From Gavia stellata (taxonomy: Eukaryota; Chordata; Aves; Gaviiformes; Gaviidae), in contig NC_082608.1 of the NCBI RefSeq assembly GCF_030936135.1, positions 9,889,535 to 9,953,534 on the forward strand: a DNA stretch of 64,000 bases, given 5' to 3'. Made by a program: the position numbers and the translations under genes. Shown piece by piece: positions 25,451 to 36,050 of the stretch. The notes below the pieces were generated by a model that did not search any database, was not told where the DNA came from, and was given only the letters and a program-made list of their open reading frames with translations. Every line of letters begins with the position of its first letter. Position 1 is the stretch's first letter.

Positions 25451-26098
25451 CTGAAACCACTCTGAAATCTGCTAATGATCTGTTTAAATAACGGATACTA
25501 TTATAAATTAATTGAAACCAACATCTTTCCTATGGCCTGCTTTACAATCAGATGTCAAGCTCTTTCATGTCTGGGTTCAAACAGCTGATTATAAGATGGC
25601 AGGCTCCATCCTACTGTGTCAATTCAATCATCTGCTGCTGTTAGCAATGTGTTATTTTGGAAAGAGTGAATTTAATTTGTGAAATAACCAGAAAATTGCA
25701 AATAAAAGTAACCGCCTTCATAAAAATAGTATTTTAAAATGGATATACAGAGCATGTGAAGTCTTAAAAAGCCAGTTGCAGTGTGTGTAATTTGTCAATG
25801 AAACTGAACAAACACTGATTTCAGGCTTGGCTTTATGAAGCTGTGACAGGGTATGGAGTGCCCACTTACCATTCACTTCCATCTGTCTTTCACTGAAACA
25901 CTGAAAAACTGTTTTCAAATGATGAGAAGAACAATCACTGCACTGCACTCCAGGCAGGAAAGTACACTGAATTCATTAATGGCAAATTGTACTCGCAGAA
26001 GTAAATTAATCAAATGTATACAATAGCAACTTCTGAGTTTAAAGCTTCACCATTTAAAATTCAACTTCCAGAAACCTCACCACACACACAGATAAATC

Positions 26099-26104
26099 TT
26101 TATT
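26099..26104 (-). promoter_or_regulatory. C19orf12: Candidate distal poly(A) signal of C19orf12
   Basis: TTTATT on the plus strand gives AATAAA on the gene strand, about 1.1 kb after the stop codon. A 3'UTR of this length would be ordinary. The alternative is the hexamer overlapping the stop codon at 27207-27212. The sequence alone does not decide between them. Confidence 0.35.
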
Positions 26105-27206
26105 TTAGGAGAAAAATAAAATTATCAGAGCAGTTTCACTTGATTTTACATACAAAAGAAGGCACACCTGCACATTTTTCTACTTATGCACTTGTCTTAC
26201 AAGTGCCTTGAAACAAATGGTGAACAACCGGCTGGGATATTCGGCAACATTGCATTTAGAGCTTACAGTGTTAACTGCAGGTGGCATGCCATCCCACACC
26301 ACCACTGCTGCTGCCAACTGCTGCCAACTACAAGGCTGCCTTCTTCCTCAAATTTCAGTACCCAGTTCTTAAAGAGTTCATTTACTTTAAAGCAAAACAC
26401 TTCACTATGATGTTTCTTATGAATATTTTAATGAAAACAGAGGACCAGCTGTTCAGATTCATTCAAGAAACCAATGCTGAAATGACAACCCTAATCCTAG
26501 GGATAGTACAAAAATGGCAGATTCAGCTCCCCATTTTTAAAATTTTTTTAAAAGTGTATTCTTGCCATGCCTTCCCATTCTAGGACACCAGGAACTACTA
26601 ATTGCATACAGTTAATTTACCTGTTGCTTTAAATTTTGTTTAGGCATTGACTTCATTTCTTACTGAAAGGAATAAAAAGCTCAAGAATTACAAGAAAAAT
26701 GCAACAAAGAAGGAAGTAAGGATTGAGATCTTTGAGTTCACAGTAGAATAACATACTTCCTTATAACTTTCTTTTGCAGGACTGAAACAGACAGTAGGTA
26801 AAATTCTTCAAAGTGCCCTAGCCACTTTGGCACCTATATCATTCACAGAAGAAAATTAAAGCACTTACACAAACAGGATTAAATCTCCTAAATAAAACAC
26901 AGTGACTTTGAAAAATTTAACTAGTGATACATTAGCGTAAGAGAAGCATAATTCCCTTAAGTGATTCTGAAATCAGTCCTAGCGCAGAGTAATTCAAAAT
27001 TACATAGCAAGTCAGTGTCAGGATAATGTAGTAAATTATCCTTACAAAACAAAACAAACACAAAAAAATCCAACCCCAAACCCCAAAATAATACTTAGAT
27101 CTGCCTACAATCATAATTAGTACTGATAACTAATAATTTCTATGTTGAAGAATCACAATCGTCAGAGTAAAATTCATTACACTGTAAAAAGCCTTCTCTG
27201 GAAAGG

Positions 27207-27212
27207 TTTATT
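27207..27212 (-). promoter_or_regulatory. C19orf12: AATAAA overlapping the C19orf12 stop codon
   Basis: The gene-strand text GAGAATAAACC contains the last codon GAA, the stop TAA, and a canonical AATAAA hexamer made from them. If used, it would leave a 3'UTR of only some 15-30 nt. Confidence 0.4.
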
Positions 27213-27473
27213 CTCCATACTGTATATCTGCTCTTAGCTCTTTGGAGAGGTAATTTATCAGCACTGCTGTCAACTTCTGCTGGAGACTAGCATTTCCCAT
27301 TACAAGAGCAGTCAGCTGAGCAATATCAGTCCAGTCTAAGCGCCTGAGAATAACAACGGCTTCATCATAGAGTTTCTGCTGCTCAGCAGGAGGTAATTCC
27401 AATAAAATCTGAGGGACCGGCCTGAACTGTCCAGTAGTCATGTAGGCACCAAGCAATCCACCAAACGCTCCTC
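27208..27473 (-). CDS. C19orf12: C19orf12 homologue, terminal coding exon (exon 3)
   Basis: The exon begins after the acceptor TTTTCTAG (gene strand) and supplies residues 54-141 plus the TAA stop. It joins exon 2 by completing a glycine codon split after its first base, giving the uninterrupted hydrophobic run [16 protein letters not shown]. The rest reads [20 protein letters not shown] and then an Arg/Glu-rich helical tail ending [15 protein letters not shown], all closely matching the C19orf12 family as I recall it. The human protein is a membrane-associated protein of mitochondria, ER and their contact sites. Mutations cause the iron-accumulation disorder MPAN. Its molecular activity is not settled. 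The exon lies tail to tail with PLEKHF1, as I recall in human 19q12. Confidence 0.95.
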
Positions 27474-30317
27474 CTAGAAAAGAGAGAGATATGTTACTCT
27501 TTACCAGTTAATGTTAAAACCTGAAATTCTACCCACAGCCTTCATTGACGTTCCCACCTTTATTAGAAATCAATGCAGAGTTGCATATGTGCTTACTTTA
27601 ACTAGGTTTACACACTATGTTCAAAGCACCAAGATGGACTTTTAAAGCTTTTTACATCCACAGCAATCACAAAGGAACTCTTGACACAATCAACACTAAT
27701 AGCTTCAAGCTAGAAATCAGAAACAAAATAACACTCCTTAGGGCACTGGTCTCTTCAGGATAAGCTCTACTACTAAAGAAAACCATACCCAAGGAAAATA
27801 TCTGACCAATAACTGCCTTATCAGTGTCATTAACTCATAATCTCTTACTAGAGATTCCCAGAATGATCCAAGCTTTCTGCTTCTGAAGTCCACCCCTCAG
27901 AAGGTGCTCTCAAAGACCAAACCCATCAGTTTTGTGGGTTTAGACACATTCATGCTTTCCTCTACCAAATCAACACCCCATCTGCACCACCCACCCCAGC
28001 TGGCCAAGAAATGCCCCAGTAATTATTGTGGTACCAAGTCATCAAGATAACAGCAGAGGGATGCTCTACAGCTGATGGGATTGCGGCTGCTTCTGAGAAA
28101 CCAGCCTTACACTCCTAGATGGTTGTTCTCTTTCAAAGAGTTACCAGTCTAACTCGCAACACAGCACTCTCCGACAGGAATTCACGCGACTGACGCCGCT
28201 GCCCAGAGACAAAGACATCCTGGTGGAAGGAAAGAGAACCCTCACAATGGAGGGGCATCAGAACCGATCCTGCCTCCAAAATTCCCAACCCAGTGATTGC
28301 TCCTAGAAAGTCATTTATGAACTCACAGGGATGCAGTTTTTCATTAGACAAAAATTCCTTAATTTGCACATTTTACTCAGTTGGCAATTTTTCCCATGAT
28401 ACCACAGAAATACTTGAAAGCCTATGATGGCTGAATTCATCTTCAAGGAACTTTTATGAAAACATCAATAACTGATTTAGGGGCACTTAATGCAAAAGCC
28501 ACTCAAAGTATTGATGTCTAAGTTCCTAGTTTAATGAGACAAGATTTGTTACATGATCACACTTCTTCCCCCAAGCAACACATCCACAATGCATTCTTCT
28601 CAGAGCAAGCAGTCCTTAGAAAGCATGATACCCTGCAAGTTTCTCCAGTGACCACTGCAAATGGAAGGTAATTCATCCTCTAATTCTTGGTGCAAGGCAG
28701 CAATAAGGACAATCTGTGCTATCCAGTCCCACACCTATTCCAGGCTGTTTAAGTGAAAGTGCACTTGATTGCAAATGTCCCTGTAACTGTCCCAAAACCC
28801 AATGACCCCAGGGTCATTTACCTTTGCAATTTTCAAAGTTCAATGACAGTCTTCTGATTTAGTTGCACTGTAATTGGGACATGGCTTTTGGTATACTTAG
28901 TACTTATTATTATTATTATATATACTTACTACACTTATTATTGTATAGTTTTGGTATACAGTAATAGGTATACGTGTTCCAGTGCCTTCATCAGTGGCTG
29001 AACAACACCGAGCTTGACTGGGAGACATTATGAAAGCTTAAACAAACACTTAAACAAAATGGGAAAACGCATCCACGAATAACATCAGTGTTTCTCATCA
29101 TCTCACTCAAGAATGAGGCCACTTACATTTTTACTTCTATTTCTGATTTACAGCTTACAAATTTCTTACAAAAGCTTAATTTCACTTCTTGGTTCCTGAT
29201 AACTTCAGCCATATGTTTGTCAAAATATTATTTTTGACTATTAATTAAGCTCTGTAGTTGTAAGAGGAGTAAATACACAACTTCATTTTGCATTTTCTGT
29301 TATCACTCCTCACATATTATTTGCTTATTTTTTGTAACTCAACCTTGCTAACCCTCACACAGGCGTACTGCAATTCACTCCAATACCAGTAAGCCCATGA
29401 AATTGCTGGAACTGCTTGCAGGAGTAAGGAGCATTCAAGGCCCAAGGCCCACATGACTTCAGTGACATGGCAGCTTTCAAACTAGACAACTCTTAATTCA
29501 AGAGATACAGAGGAGAGACAACTCTTCACTACTGGACTCTGGCCTTCCTGTAATTTTCCATACAAGGGAAAAAAAAGCAAAGTGACAGGGACTGACGAAT
29601 TCCAGAGGAAAAAAACAAGTTCACAAAGAAGTGGATAGCAGGTACTTTTAAAATACAGAAATAAACATAATCTGAAATAAGATCATTAGGAAGATGATCC
29701 TGTCCCTTGCTAAGGCTGACTAAGAATACTTACTCACCCTTGCTCTACACGCCAATTTTATTTCTTCTGCACTGCTCGGTACCAACATCTGCCCTGACTG
29801 GTACCATCATCTTTTGTGCTCCTTCACCCCTGCCTCACCCTTTTCCTCTTCACTCCCCCACCGCAGCGCTGGAGCAGAGCCTACACGAACGAGCTCAGAG
29901 CCTGTTAGCTTGCTCTCTGTTTCGTCCCACACCTCAGACACTAGTGTACCTCAGCAGATGGGAACCAGGGCTCTACCCACCGAAAGCAAACAATTTGCTA
30001 ACAGCTTGTTCAAAGGGTTTCAAAGGTCCCACCAGCTCAACCTCAGACCTCTGGATTGCTTCCCGTTTGCTGCACAGGAGTCAAAGTCAGCAAGGTCACT
30101 ATCACCCTAGAAGGAAACACTGACACATGCCTTCCTGATGCACGCCTCGTTTCTAAAAAGCTGACGTATAAAATGGCATCTTGTTAAAAGCCCAGTTACA
30201 TGAAAGCTCAGCACTGCACACCCCCTTCCTTCAATCCATACCTACTACACGGACTTCCTAGTTTCTTCACTCAGGGAGTTAACCGCACTTCTTGTTCCTA
30301 AAGCAAAACACACTTAC
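27474..30317 (-). other. C19orf12: C19orf12 intron 2
   Basis: The intron is bounded by the donor G|GTAAGTG at 30317 and the acceptor TTTTCTAG at 27474 on the gene strand. It interrupts a glycine codon (phase 1). It contains an AT-rich simple stretch near 28905-28945 (TATTATTATTATTATATATA). No nested gene was recognised. Confidence 0.9.
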
Positions 30318-30494
30318 CTACAGCGATTCCAGGTGGACCTCCCATCAGACCCCCAATAAATGCTGTTGCACCTGCCAGCAGTGCTCCTCGACCAGAGTGT
30401 TTGACAGCAGCTTTCATCCCCTTCTCCTGAGAGAGATGGCAGAACAGTTGCATCACATCATCAACATTGATGGGCATCTTGGCGAGTTAAGATC
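30318..30494 (-). CDS. C19orf12: C19orf12 homologue, first coding exon (exon 2; ATG at 30477)
   Basis: The exon starts after the acceptor TCTTTTACAG and ends at the donor G|GTAAGTG. Coding begins at 30477 in a good context (GCCAAGATGC) and gives residues 1-53: [20 protein letters not shown], then [20 protein letters not shown], then [13 protein letters not shown]. The glycine-rich hydrophobic segment has GxxxG-like spacing and continues into exon 3 as a probable helical hairpin inserted in the membrane. An in-frame TAA lies three codons before the ATG within the same exon, so the longer N-terminal isoform described in human cannot be made through this exon. With exon 3 the predicted protein is 141 aa, the length of the shorter human form. 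Confidence 0.94.
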
Positions 30495-30926
30495 CTGTAA
30501 AAGATGTTTCAAGTTATCTTTTGATTGCTGCAACAGGGATTAAAACTTGCTGCTAAAGGAATTGTAGGAAAAAACAGAGTTCAGGAGTCTGTGAGACTAA
30601 AAGGACAGAGGCACACTCAATAAAGGAAAAAATGAAATTCACTTTCTCTTTCATTTCTGGGAAAACTAAACCTATGTGCAAACAGCTAAAGGTTACTGAA
30701 ACTGCAAATGAAACCACAAGAGTAGACCAGGAAAATCTGGTTTTATGACAAATTCAGAAGATCAAACAAGGACAAGTACCAGCAGTGAGAGACTTAAAGT
30801 TTCTACCTAATTCTACAGCACATTGCCTTTGCTTCGAGCAACTACCGTGTGTGTTCAGCAGCACACACAGCTCCGGGAAAAAGGCGAAGCAGAACCTGAT
30901 GCTACCGCAACTAACACGTTATAATT

Positions 30927-31295
30927 GAATCACAGAATCGTTAAGGTTGGAAAAGACCTGCAAGATCATCAAGTCCAACCATCAACCCAACCCCACCATG
31001 CCCACTAAACCATGCCCTGCAACGCCACGTCTACACGTTTTTTGAATGCCTCCAGTGACGGTGACTCCACCACCTCCCTGGGCAGCCTGTTCTAATGCTT
31101 CACCACTCTCTCCGTAAAGAAATTTTTCCTAATATCCAGTCTAAACCTCCCCTGGCGCAACTTGAGGCCATTTCCTCTTGTCCTGTCACTAGTCACTTGG
31201 GAGAAGAGACCAACACCCACCTCTCTGCAACCCCCTTTCAGGTAGTTGTAGAGAGCGATAAGGTCTCCCCTCAGCCTCCTCTTCTCCAAACTGAC
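30927..31295 (-). mobile_element. CR1 LINE 3' fragment
   Basis: Begins with GAATCACAGAATCGTTAAGG and TTGGAAAAGACCTGCAAGAT, the complement of the CR1 3' end, and then reads through the ORF2 C-terminus in reverse. The minus-strand peptide contains [20 protein letters not shown], followed by [20 protein letters not shown]. The element is 5'-truncated near 31295. Its 3'UTR is intact, suggesting a relatively young insertion. It sits in sense orientation relative to C19orf12. Confidence 0.92.
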
Positions 31296-32040
31296 AAATC
31301 TGTCAGGTATTTTCTCCTTGTCCTAATTCTTGCCACAAATCAGTTGTTTGTTTTCACATATCAGTTTTTCTCCCTGTTTTGTCACGTGCTTAAACACTTC
31401 CACACTGATTTCTGAAGGTGGGAGGCTGTCTATAGCAAGCAAGAAGAGCCCGAGGAAGGGAACAGGTTTCAGGAGTCGGATGAGAGACCTGGGACCGGGA
31501 ATAAATGGGGAGCTCTGGAGACAGGACATCAGAAATGCAGGGGTGTAAGTGTATGGTGGTCAGGACTCAGAGCAGACGCATGAAACGACTCTCGTTTGTA
31601 CGATGAGGCAGACAGATGGGACCTCAGCCCCCATTACACACAGTGACAAGTCCCCAGCATGGGGCAGATACCTGACCCTGAGAACGATCCTTCCGACACT
31701 AAAACTTTTTCACCTCGTTCATTTGCTGCTGCTGCCTATCTAAGCCCGCTCATTTCTGCAGAGGCCCACAGAGAGCGTGGCTACCCACTGCTGCTGCTGT
31801 GGCCACCGCTGACAAAAACGCTGTAAGTTTTATGGGTCAGAGGCAGAACCAGATGACAGCAAAAAATATTTATAAACTTTGATTGTGTAACTGACAAGTA
31901 AACAAAAGTGCAATTTCATTCTAGCACCGAATTATTTTCTACAGAATCCACCCAGATGTTAAGAAACGCTAGGAATGTAAAATACTGGATTTGCACTAAG
32001 GGAGGGATAGAAATGTCAGTGACATCCATAAAATTGGGCT

Positions 32041-32111
32041 TTCAGAGGTGCTGAATCCCCCCAGCTCCTACTGACTTCACATGGCATTGAGAATATTCAG
32101 CACCTCTAGAA
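32041..32111. repeat. Palindromic old interspersed repeat relic
   Basis: The left arm TTCAGAGGTGCTGAAT (32041-32056) is nearly the exact complement of the right arm ATTCAGCACCTCTAGAA (32095-32111). They are separated by about 38 bases that contain a decayed inner pair around CTACTGACTTCAC. This fits a hairpin-shaped repeat ('...aggtgctgagcacc...tgacttcaatggg...') common in amniote genomes. I cannot name the family with certainty. Confidence 0.6.
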
Positions 32112-33582
32112 AAAAATAATAACAAGAGTTTTGGGAAATGAAGTCGCCGGGAAACCAAGATTTGTTGTATAACAGACCTTCCTTTTTTGTTCTACTGTAA
32201 TTCAGTGGCTGCATTCCTCTTCTCTTTGTGGTCTCCCTAAGTACTCATCTGAGATGTCGGACTCTGTACTTCTGACTAAATTAGCTGATGCTCTCTTTTT
32301 CACCCCAGGGACCAGGGAGCAAAGCAAGCAATGATCCTGCTCTACCTATCCAAAAAGAATGATAACATCATGTATTTCTATCTCACCTTTGAACCTACAA
32401 TGAATGGGTTTTACTAGAAAGTACACTCCTCTCAGAACTAGTTTATTACTTCTTAAGAAGAAAAATGCCATAGAAAGAATTAGAACAACAAAAGGATCAC
32501 ATCATACCCAACTCACTGAAAGTCCTATTAATGCAAACAACCAAAGAGGGTCCCCAGATTGATCTGTGGTGTGAACCTCATTTCAGCGCTTTCCTTTTTA
32601 ACATTCCCATCTCATTACTCTACTTCCCCCTTCACAGAATGACGACTTTAGACAGGCAAAAGCCTGTTTATCCCCTGGGCTCACTGTCCCACTTAAAGAA
32701 AAACAAACACACTACCAAATGTCTACACGAGATATTCTAACCAGTACACAGCCTGGCCCACCTCTGAGCTGTCCTTTCTGCTCCTCACAACCTCCTGTTG
32801 AGTTAACGGAGTATACTCTTCAGTAAACATCTCTATGATGTCCATGCACATAGAACTAAAACCACCTACAGGACAAATTCCAAACCTACCAAGCAATGAA
32901 GACATAGATCTGAGTCCTCTTACCAGGAGCTAACTTTATCTTGGTGGACACCATACAGTGATAAGAATGTGGGGCGAGAATCTCCATACAACTGCTAGAA
33001 AGCATACACGCGATCTGTGTAGATCTTCAAACTGAAACTTCAAGCAATAGCAACTATTTATGCAAGCAGAGATGCCCAGGAGATAACCCAGGACAATTTC
33101 TTCTGTCTCAACTGTACAGCAACAACTGTATCTGTACTGCAACTTTTAACAACAAATATGAGATCAGCACTAGAGCAAAACCAAATGCAAAATACTCAGC
33201 AACTGAGAACAGACTAAAGAACACAACTTCACAAACAACAGCATGCACAAAGATCTGACTTGATGATTAAACAGGCCAGAAGTTCATTAACTATTTCAAT
33301 AATAGCTGGTGGATGGGCAGGGAATCAAGATATTCCTATCAGCAAAGGAGGACTGTCTTATCACTGGTCCATACACATACTGGTGGCTTGAGTAGCATTT
33401 GTGCTCCTAAATCATCACTTTTTGAAAATCCTACCTTTAAAGCCCAACCTAGTATTTAAAATCTGCAAAGCAGGTGGTCTGTCTGATTTAAATCATGATT
33501 AGCATCAGCAGCCAGTAAAACTTGGTTTAAATACATCAATTTTAACCCTGCTCTGCATTGGTAATTTTCAGTTATTTTGCTA

Positions 33583-34133
33583 AGGATTGTGCCCCTGTAC
33601 TCGGTGCTGGTGAGGCCGCATCTCGAATCCTGTGTTCAGTTTTGGGCCCCTCACTACAAGGAAGACATTGAGGTGCTGGAGCGTGTCCAGAGAAGGGCAA
33701 CAAAGCTGGTGAAGGGTCTGGAGCACAAGTCTTTGAGGAGCGGCTGAGGAAGCTGAGGTTGTTCAGCCTGGAGAAGAGGAGGCTGAGGGGAGACCTCATC
33801 GCTCTCTACAATTACCTGAAAGGGGGTTGCAGAGAGGTGGGTGTTGGTCTTTTCTCCCAAGTGACTAGTGACAGGACTAGAGGAAATGGCCTCAAGTTGC
33901 ACCAGGGGAGGTTTAGATTGGCTATTAGGAAAAATTTCTTAACTGAGAGAGTGGTGGGACACTGGAATAAACTGCCCAGGGAAGTGGTGGAGTCACCATC
34001 CCTGGAGGTGTTCAAGGAACGTGTGGACGAGGCATTATGGGACATGGTTTAATGGGCATGGTGGGGTTTGTTGGTTGATGGTTGGACTTGATGATCTTAA
34101 AGGTCTTTTCCAACCTTAGTGATTCTGTGATTC
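33583..34133 (+). mobile_element. CR1 LINE 3' fragment (longer copy)
   Basis: About 550 bases cover the end of ORF2 and the whole 3'UTR. The peptide from 33759 reads [20 protein letters not shown], and the frame ends before the GTTGATGGTTGGACTTGATG 3'UTR motif and the GATTCTGTGATTC tail. The upstream part (from CTGTACTCGGTGCTGGTGAG) is in a different frame, with an indel near 33735, so it is not functional. It lies antisense to C19orf12 and inverted relative to the copy at 30927. Confidence 0.95.
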
Positions 34134-35738
34134 ATTCCTACTTACTGGTGTAAAGATTAAAATATGCTGATTGCCATTCTTATCTCAGTATTTGGTACTC
34201 TTCTTTCCCAACCATGAGGATTCGCTATATCTACAAATATTTATTGTAATATTATAATTATGTTGCTGACTATACACTTACTCAGATGTTCAATTTTTTG
34301 AGTTTTAATTGCATTAGGAGACGGTAAGAAACTAATGTATTTGCTAGACAATCTGAATTCAAATGAAATGCACAAAAGAACATTAGAATATTGTTTCATA
34401 AGCACTGCGACCTTAAGGGCATTGCTTACTTTCTTCTTTTGTGTATTTATCAAAGCACGTAAATTTATCAAAGCATTTAATTGGTTTATTTACCAGAAGA
34501 GGCAACAAATTTGCTCAGGATATGAACAAACTACTTCTAGGAACACAGGAGCTGATTTTACAAGGCTCTTGGATGCCTAAAAATGCAGGTAAACATTCAG
34601 TGGGAATTATCTCCTCCCACTAAGATTAAAGGAAATTTGGGGCCTAACCTGCCTAGACACTTCGGATATCCCGCTTACCTGGACTGATAAATTACAAAGT
34701 ATCTATGAAAGACTGGCCATAACTCCTTCAGCCCTTAAATTTTTTTAGATCTACTCAATGTCTTTTTAGTTTATAAATTTAGGGTGGATTTTTTAAAATT
34801 TCCTAGCCAGCTTCTCCATTTTGAAGGCAGTATTCGAAAAATAAAGAGTTACAGGTCGCTTGCATCAGCCAGCTGAAACTGAAGCCAAAACAATCAAGAC
34901 TTTCCAGTTAATAAAGAAAAAAGAGCTGAGACTTAGAAAACACATAAATAGCAGATCTTATTCCCCTGTAGAGATGCTTGGCTCAGAACACTGCAGTGGT
35001 ATCTTCAAAATCTGAACTAAGCCTGAAAATTAAAGATGCTTTCCCCGACTCACTACAAAAACATAAACTTCAGCTCATTAAAATTAATCAACATGTTCTC
35101 AATGTTTTAAAATTTATTAAAATCTTTATGACTAAAATAGACTAAGCATAAAATGTAATCATAAACTCTTTCAAACAGCCGAAATTTAATTACACTTCAG
35201 ATACGTTTCTTTTTATTTTCCTACAACGCCAATTTCAGGTTTAGTATTGCTGAGAAGATGATACAGCCGCAGCGTAACTTGGGGAAAAGAGAAATTAGTT
35301 AACCCAATCCGATCCGAAGGTAAATTTTAAGGCTCGTCCGGCCGTAACCACACAACGCCCCCAGGTCCAGGGGCGGCCCCAGAGGCCGGAGCGGCGGGTG
35401 GCTCGCCGGGAGGCGGCCAGGGCACGGCCTGCCCCAGGGGCCCCGCCGGGCTCCCCCGCGCCCCTGCCGCCCCATGCCGCCCTCCCGGGGCGGCCCCGGC
35501 ACCCGCCGGGCTGCGGGCCGCGGCCGCCCAGCCCCGCTCCCCGCAGCGCCCGGCTGCCGCAGCCGGCCCCTTCTGGAATCTTCCCGGCCGCTGCAAAAGC
35601 AAACCCCGCTGACACCGGGCCGGGCCGGGCCGGGGAAGCTCCCGGGGAAGCGGAGGGGACAGCGGGACCCGCCCGGCCAGGGGCACGCACCGCCGCGGCT
35701 GCCGGCCCCCTCAGGCAGAGCCGGCGCCGACCCGGCCC

Positions 35739-35768
35739 TCCCCTCCCTCCCTCCCTCCCTCCCTCTCC
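35739..35768. repeat. (CCCT)n / (GGGA)n microsatellite
   Basis: A tandem CCCT array of about seven units. On the C19orf12 strand it reads as regularly spaced GGG tracts beginning about 20 nt inside intron 1. Such an array can form a G-quadruplex. Confidence 0.9.
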
Positions 35769-35786
35769 CGCTTCCAGGCCGCCTAC

Positions 35787-36050
35787 CTCAGCCGGCAGTG
35801 CGCGCAGCGCCCGGCTCGCCGGAGGCCGGACAGGCAACGGCTGCTGCGGCGCCGGCGCCGGGGGAGGAGCGCGGCCCGGCGGGGCGACCCCCGCGCAGCC
35901 CAGCCCCCTGCCCTGCCCGCCCCAGGGCCCGCGGCGCCCTGCCGGCCTCGGCGGCGGCCCCGCGGCGGAGCGCCGAGCCCGCCCTCACCTCCGCGCCCGC
36001 CGGGGCGCCCTGGGAGCGGGGCGGCGGCAGGCCCCGGGGAGCGGGCCCGG
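35787..36050 (-). other. C19orf12: Probable noncoding exon 1 of C19orf12 (5' end approximate)
   Basis: On the gene strand CCGGCTGAG precedes GTAGGC, a plausible donor inside the CpG island. It would splice to the acceptor at 30494, adding only 5'UTR. Other donors in the island (for example GAG|GTGAGG near 35988) are possible. The transcription start is not determinable from sequence alone. Confidence 0.4.

Larger units (their letters stand above)
10420..26098. other. Intergenic region between the convergent PLEKHF1 and C19orf12 genes
   Basis: About 15.7 kb with no recognisable coding exon. The part from about 11.5 to 17 kb is fairly GC-rich and gives many 60-170 aa open frames, none with family features. 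AATAAA hexamers, for example near 16713 and 16798, are unassigned. Recognised content is a young CR1 fragment (14260-14530), an old CR1 relic (17570-17945), and SINE-like relics near 11790, 20430, 22420 and 25315. Confidence 0.6.
30495..35786 (-). other. C19orf12: C19orf12 intron 1
   Basis: Runs from the inferred noncoding exon 1 donor (GAG|GTAGGC at 35786) to the acceptor before 30494. It holds two CR1 fragments in opposite orientation (30927-31295 and 33583-34133), a palindromic repeat relic at 32041-32111 and, next to the donor, an array of GGGA repeats. No other exon was recognised. Confidence 0.6.
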
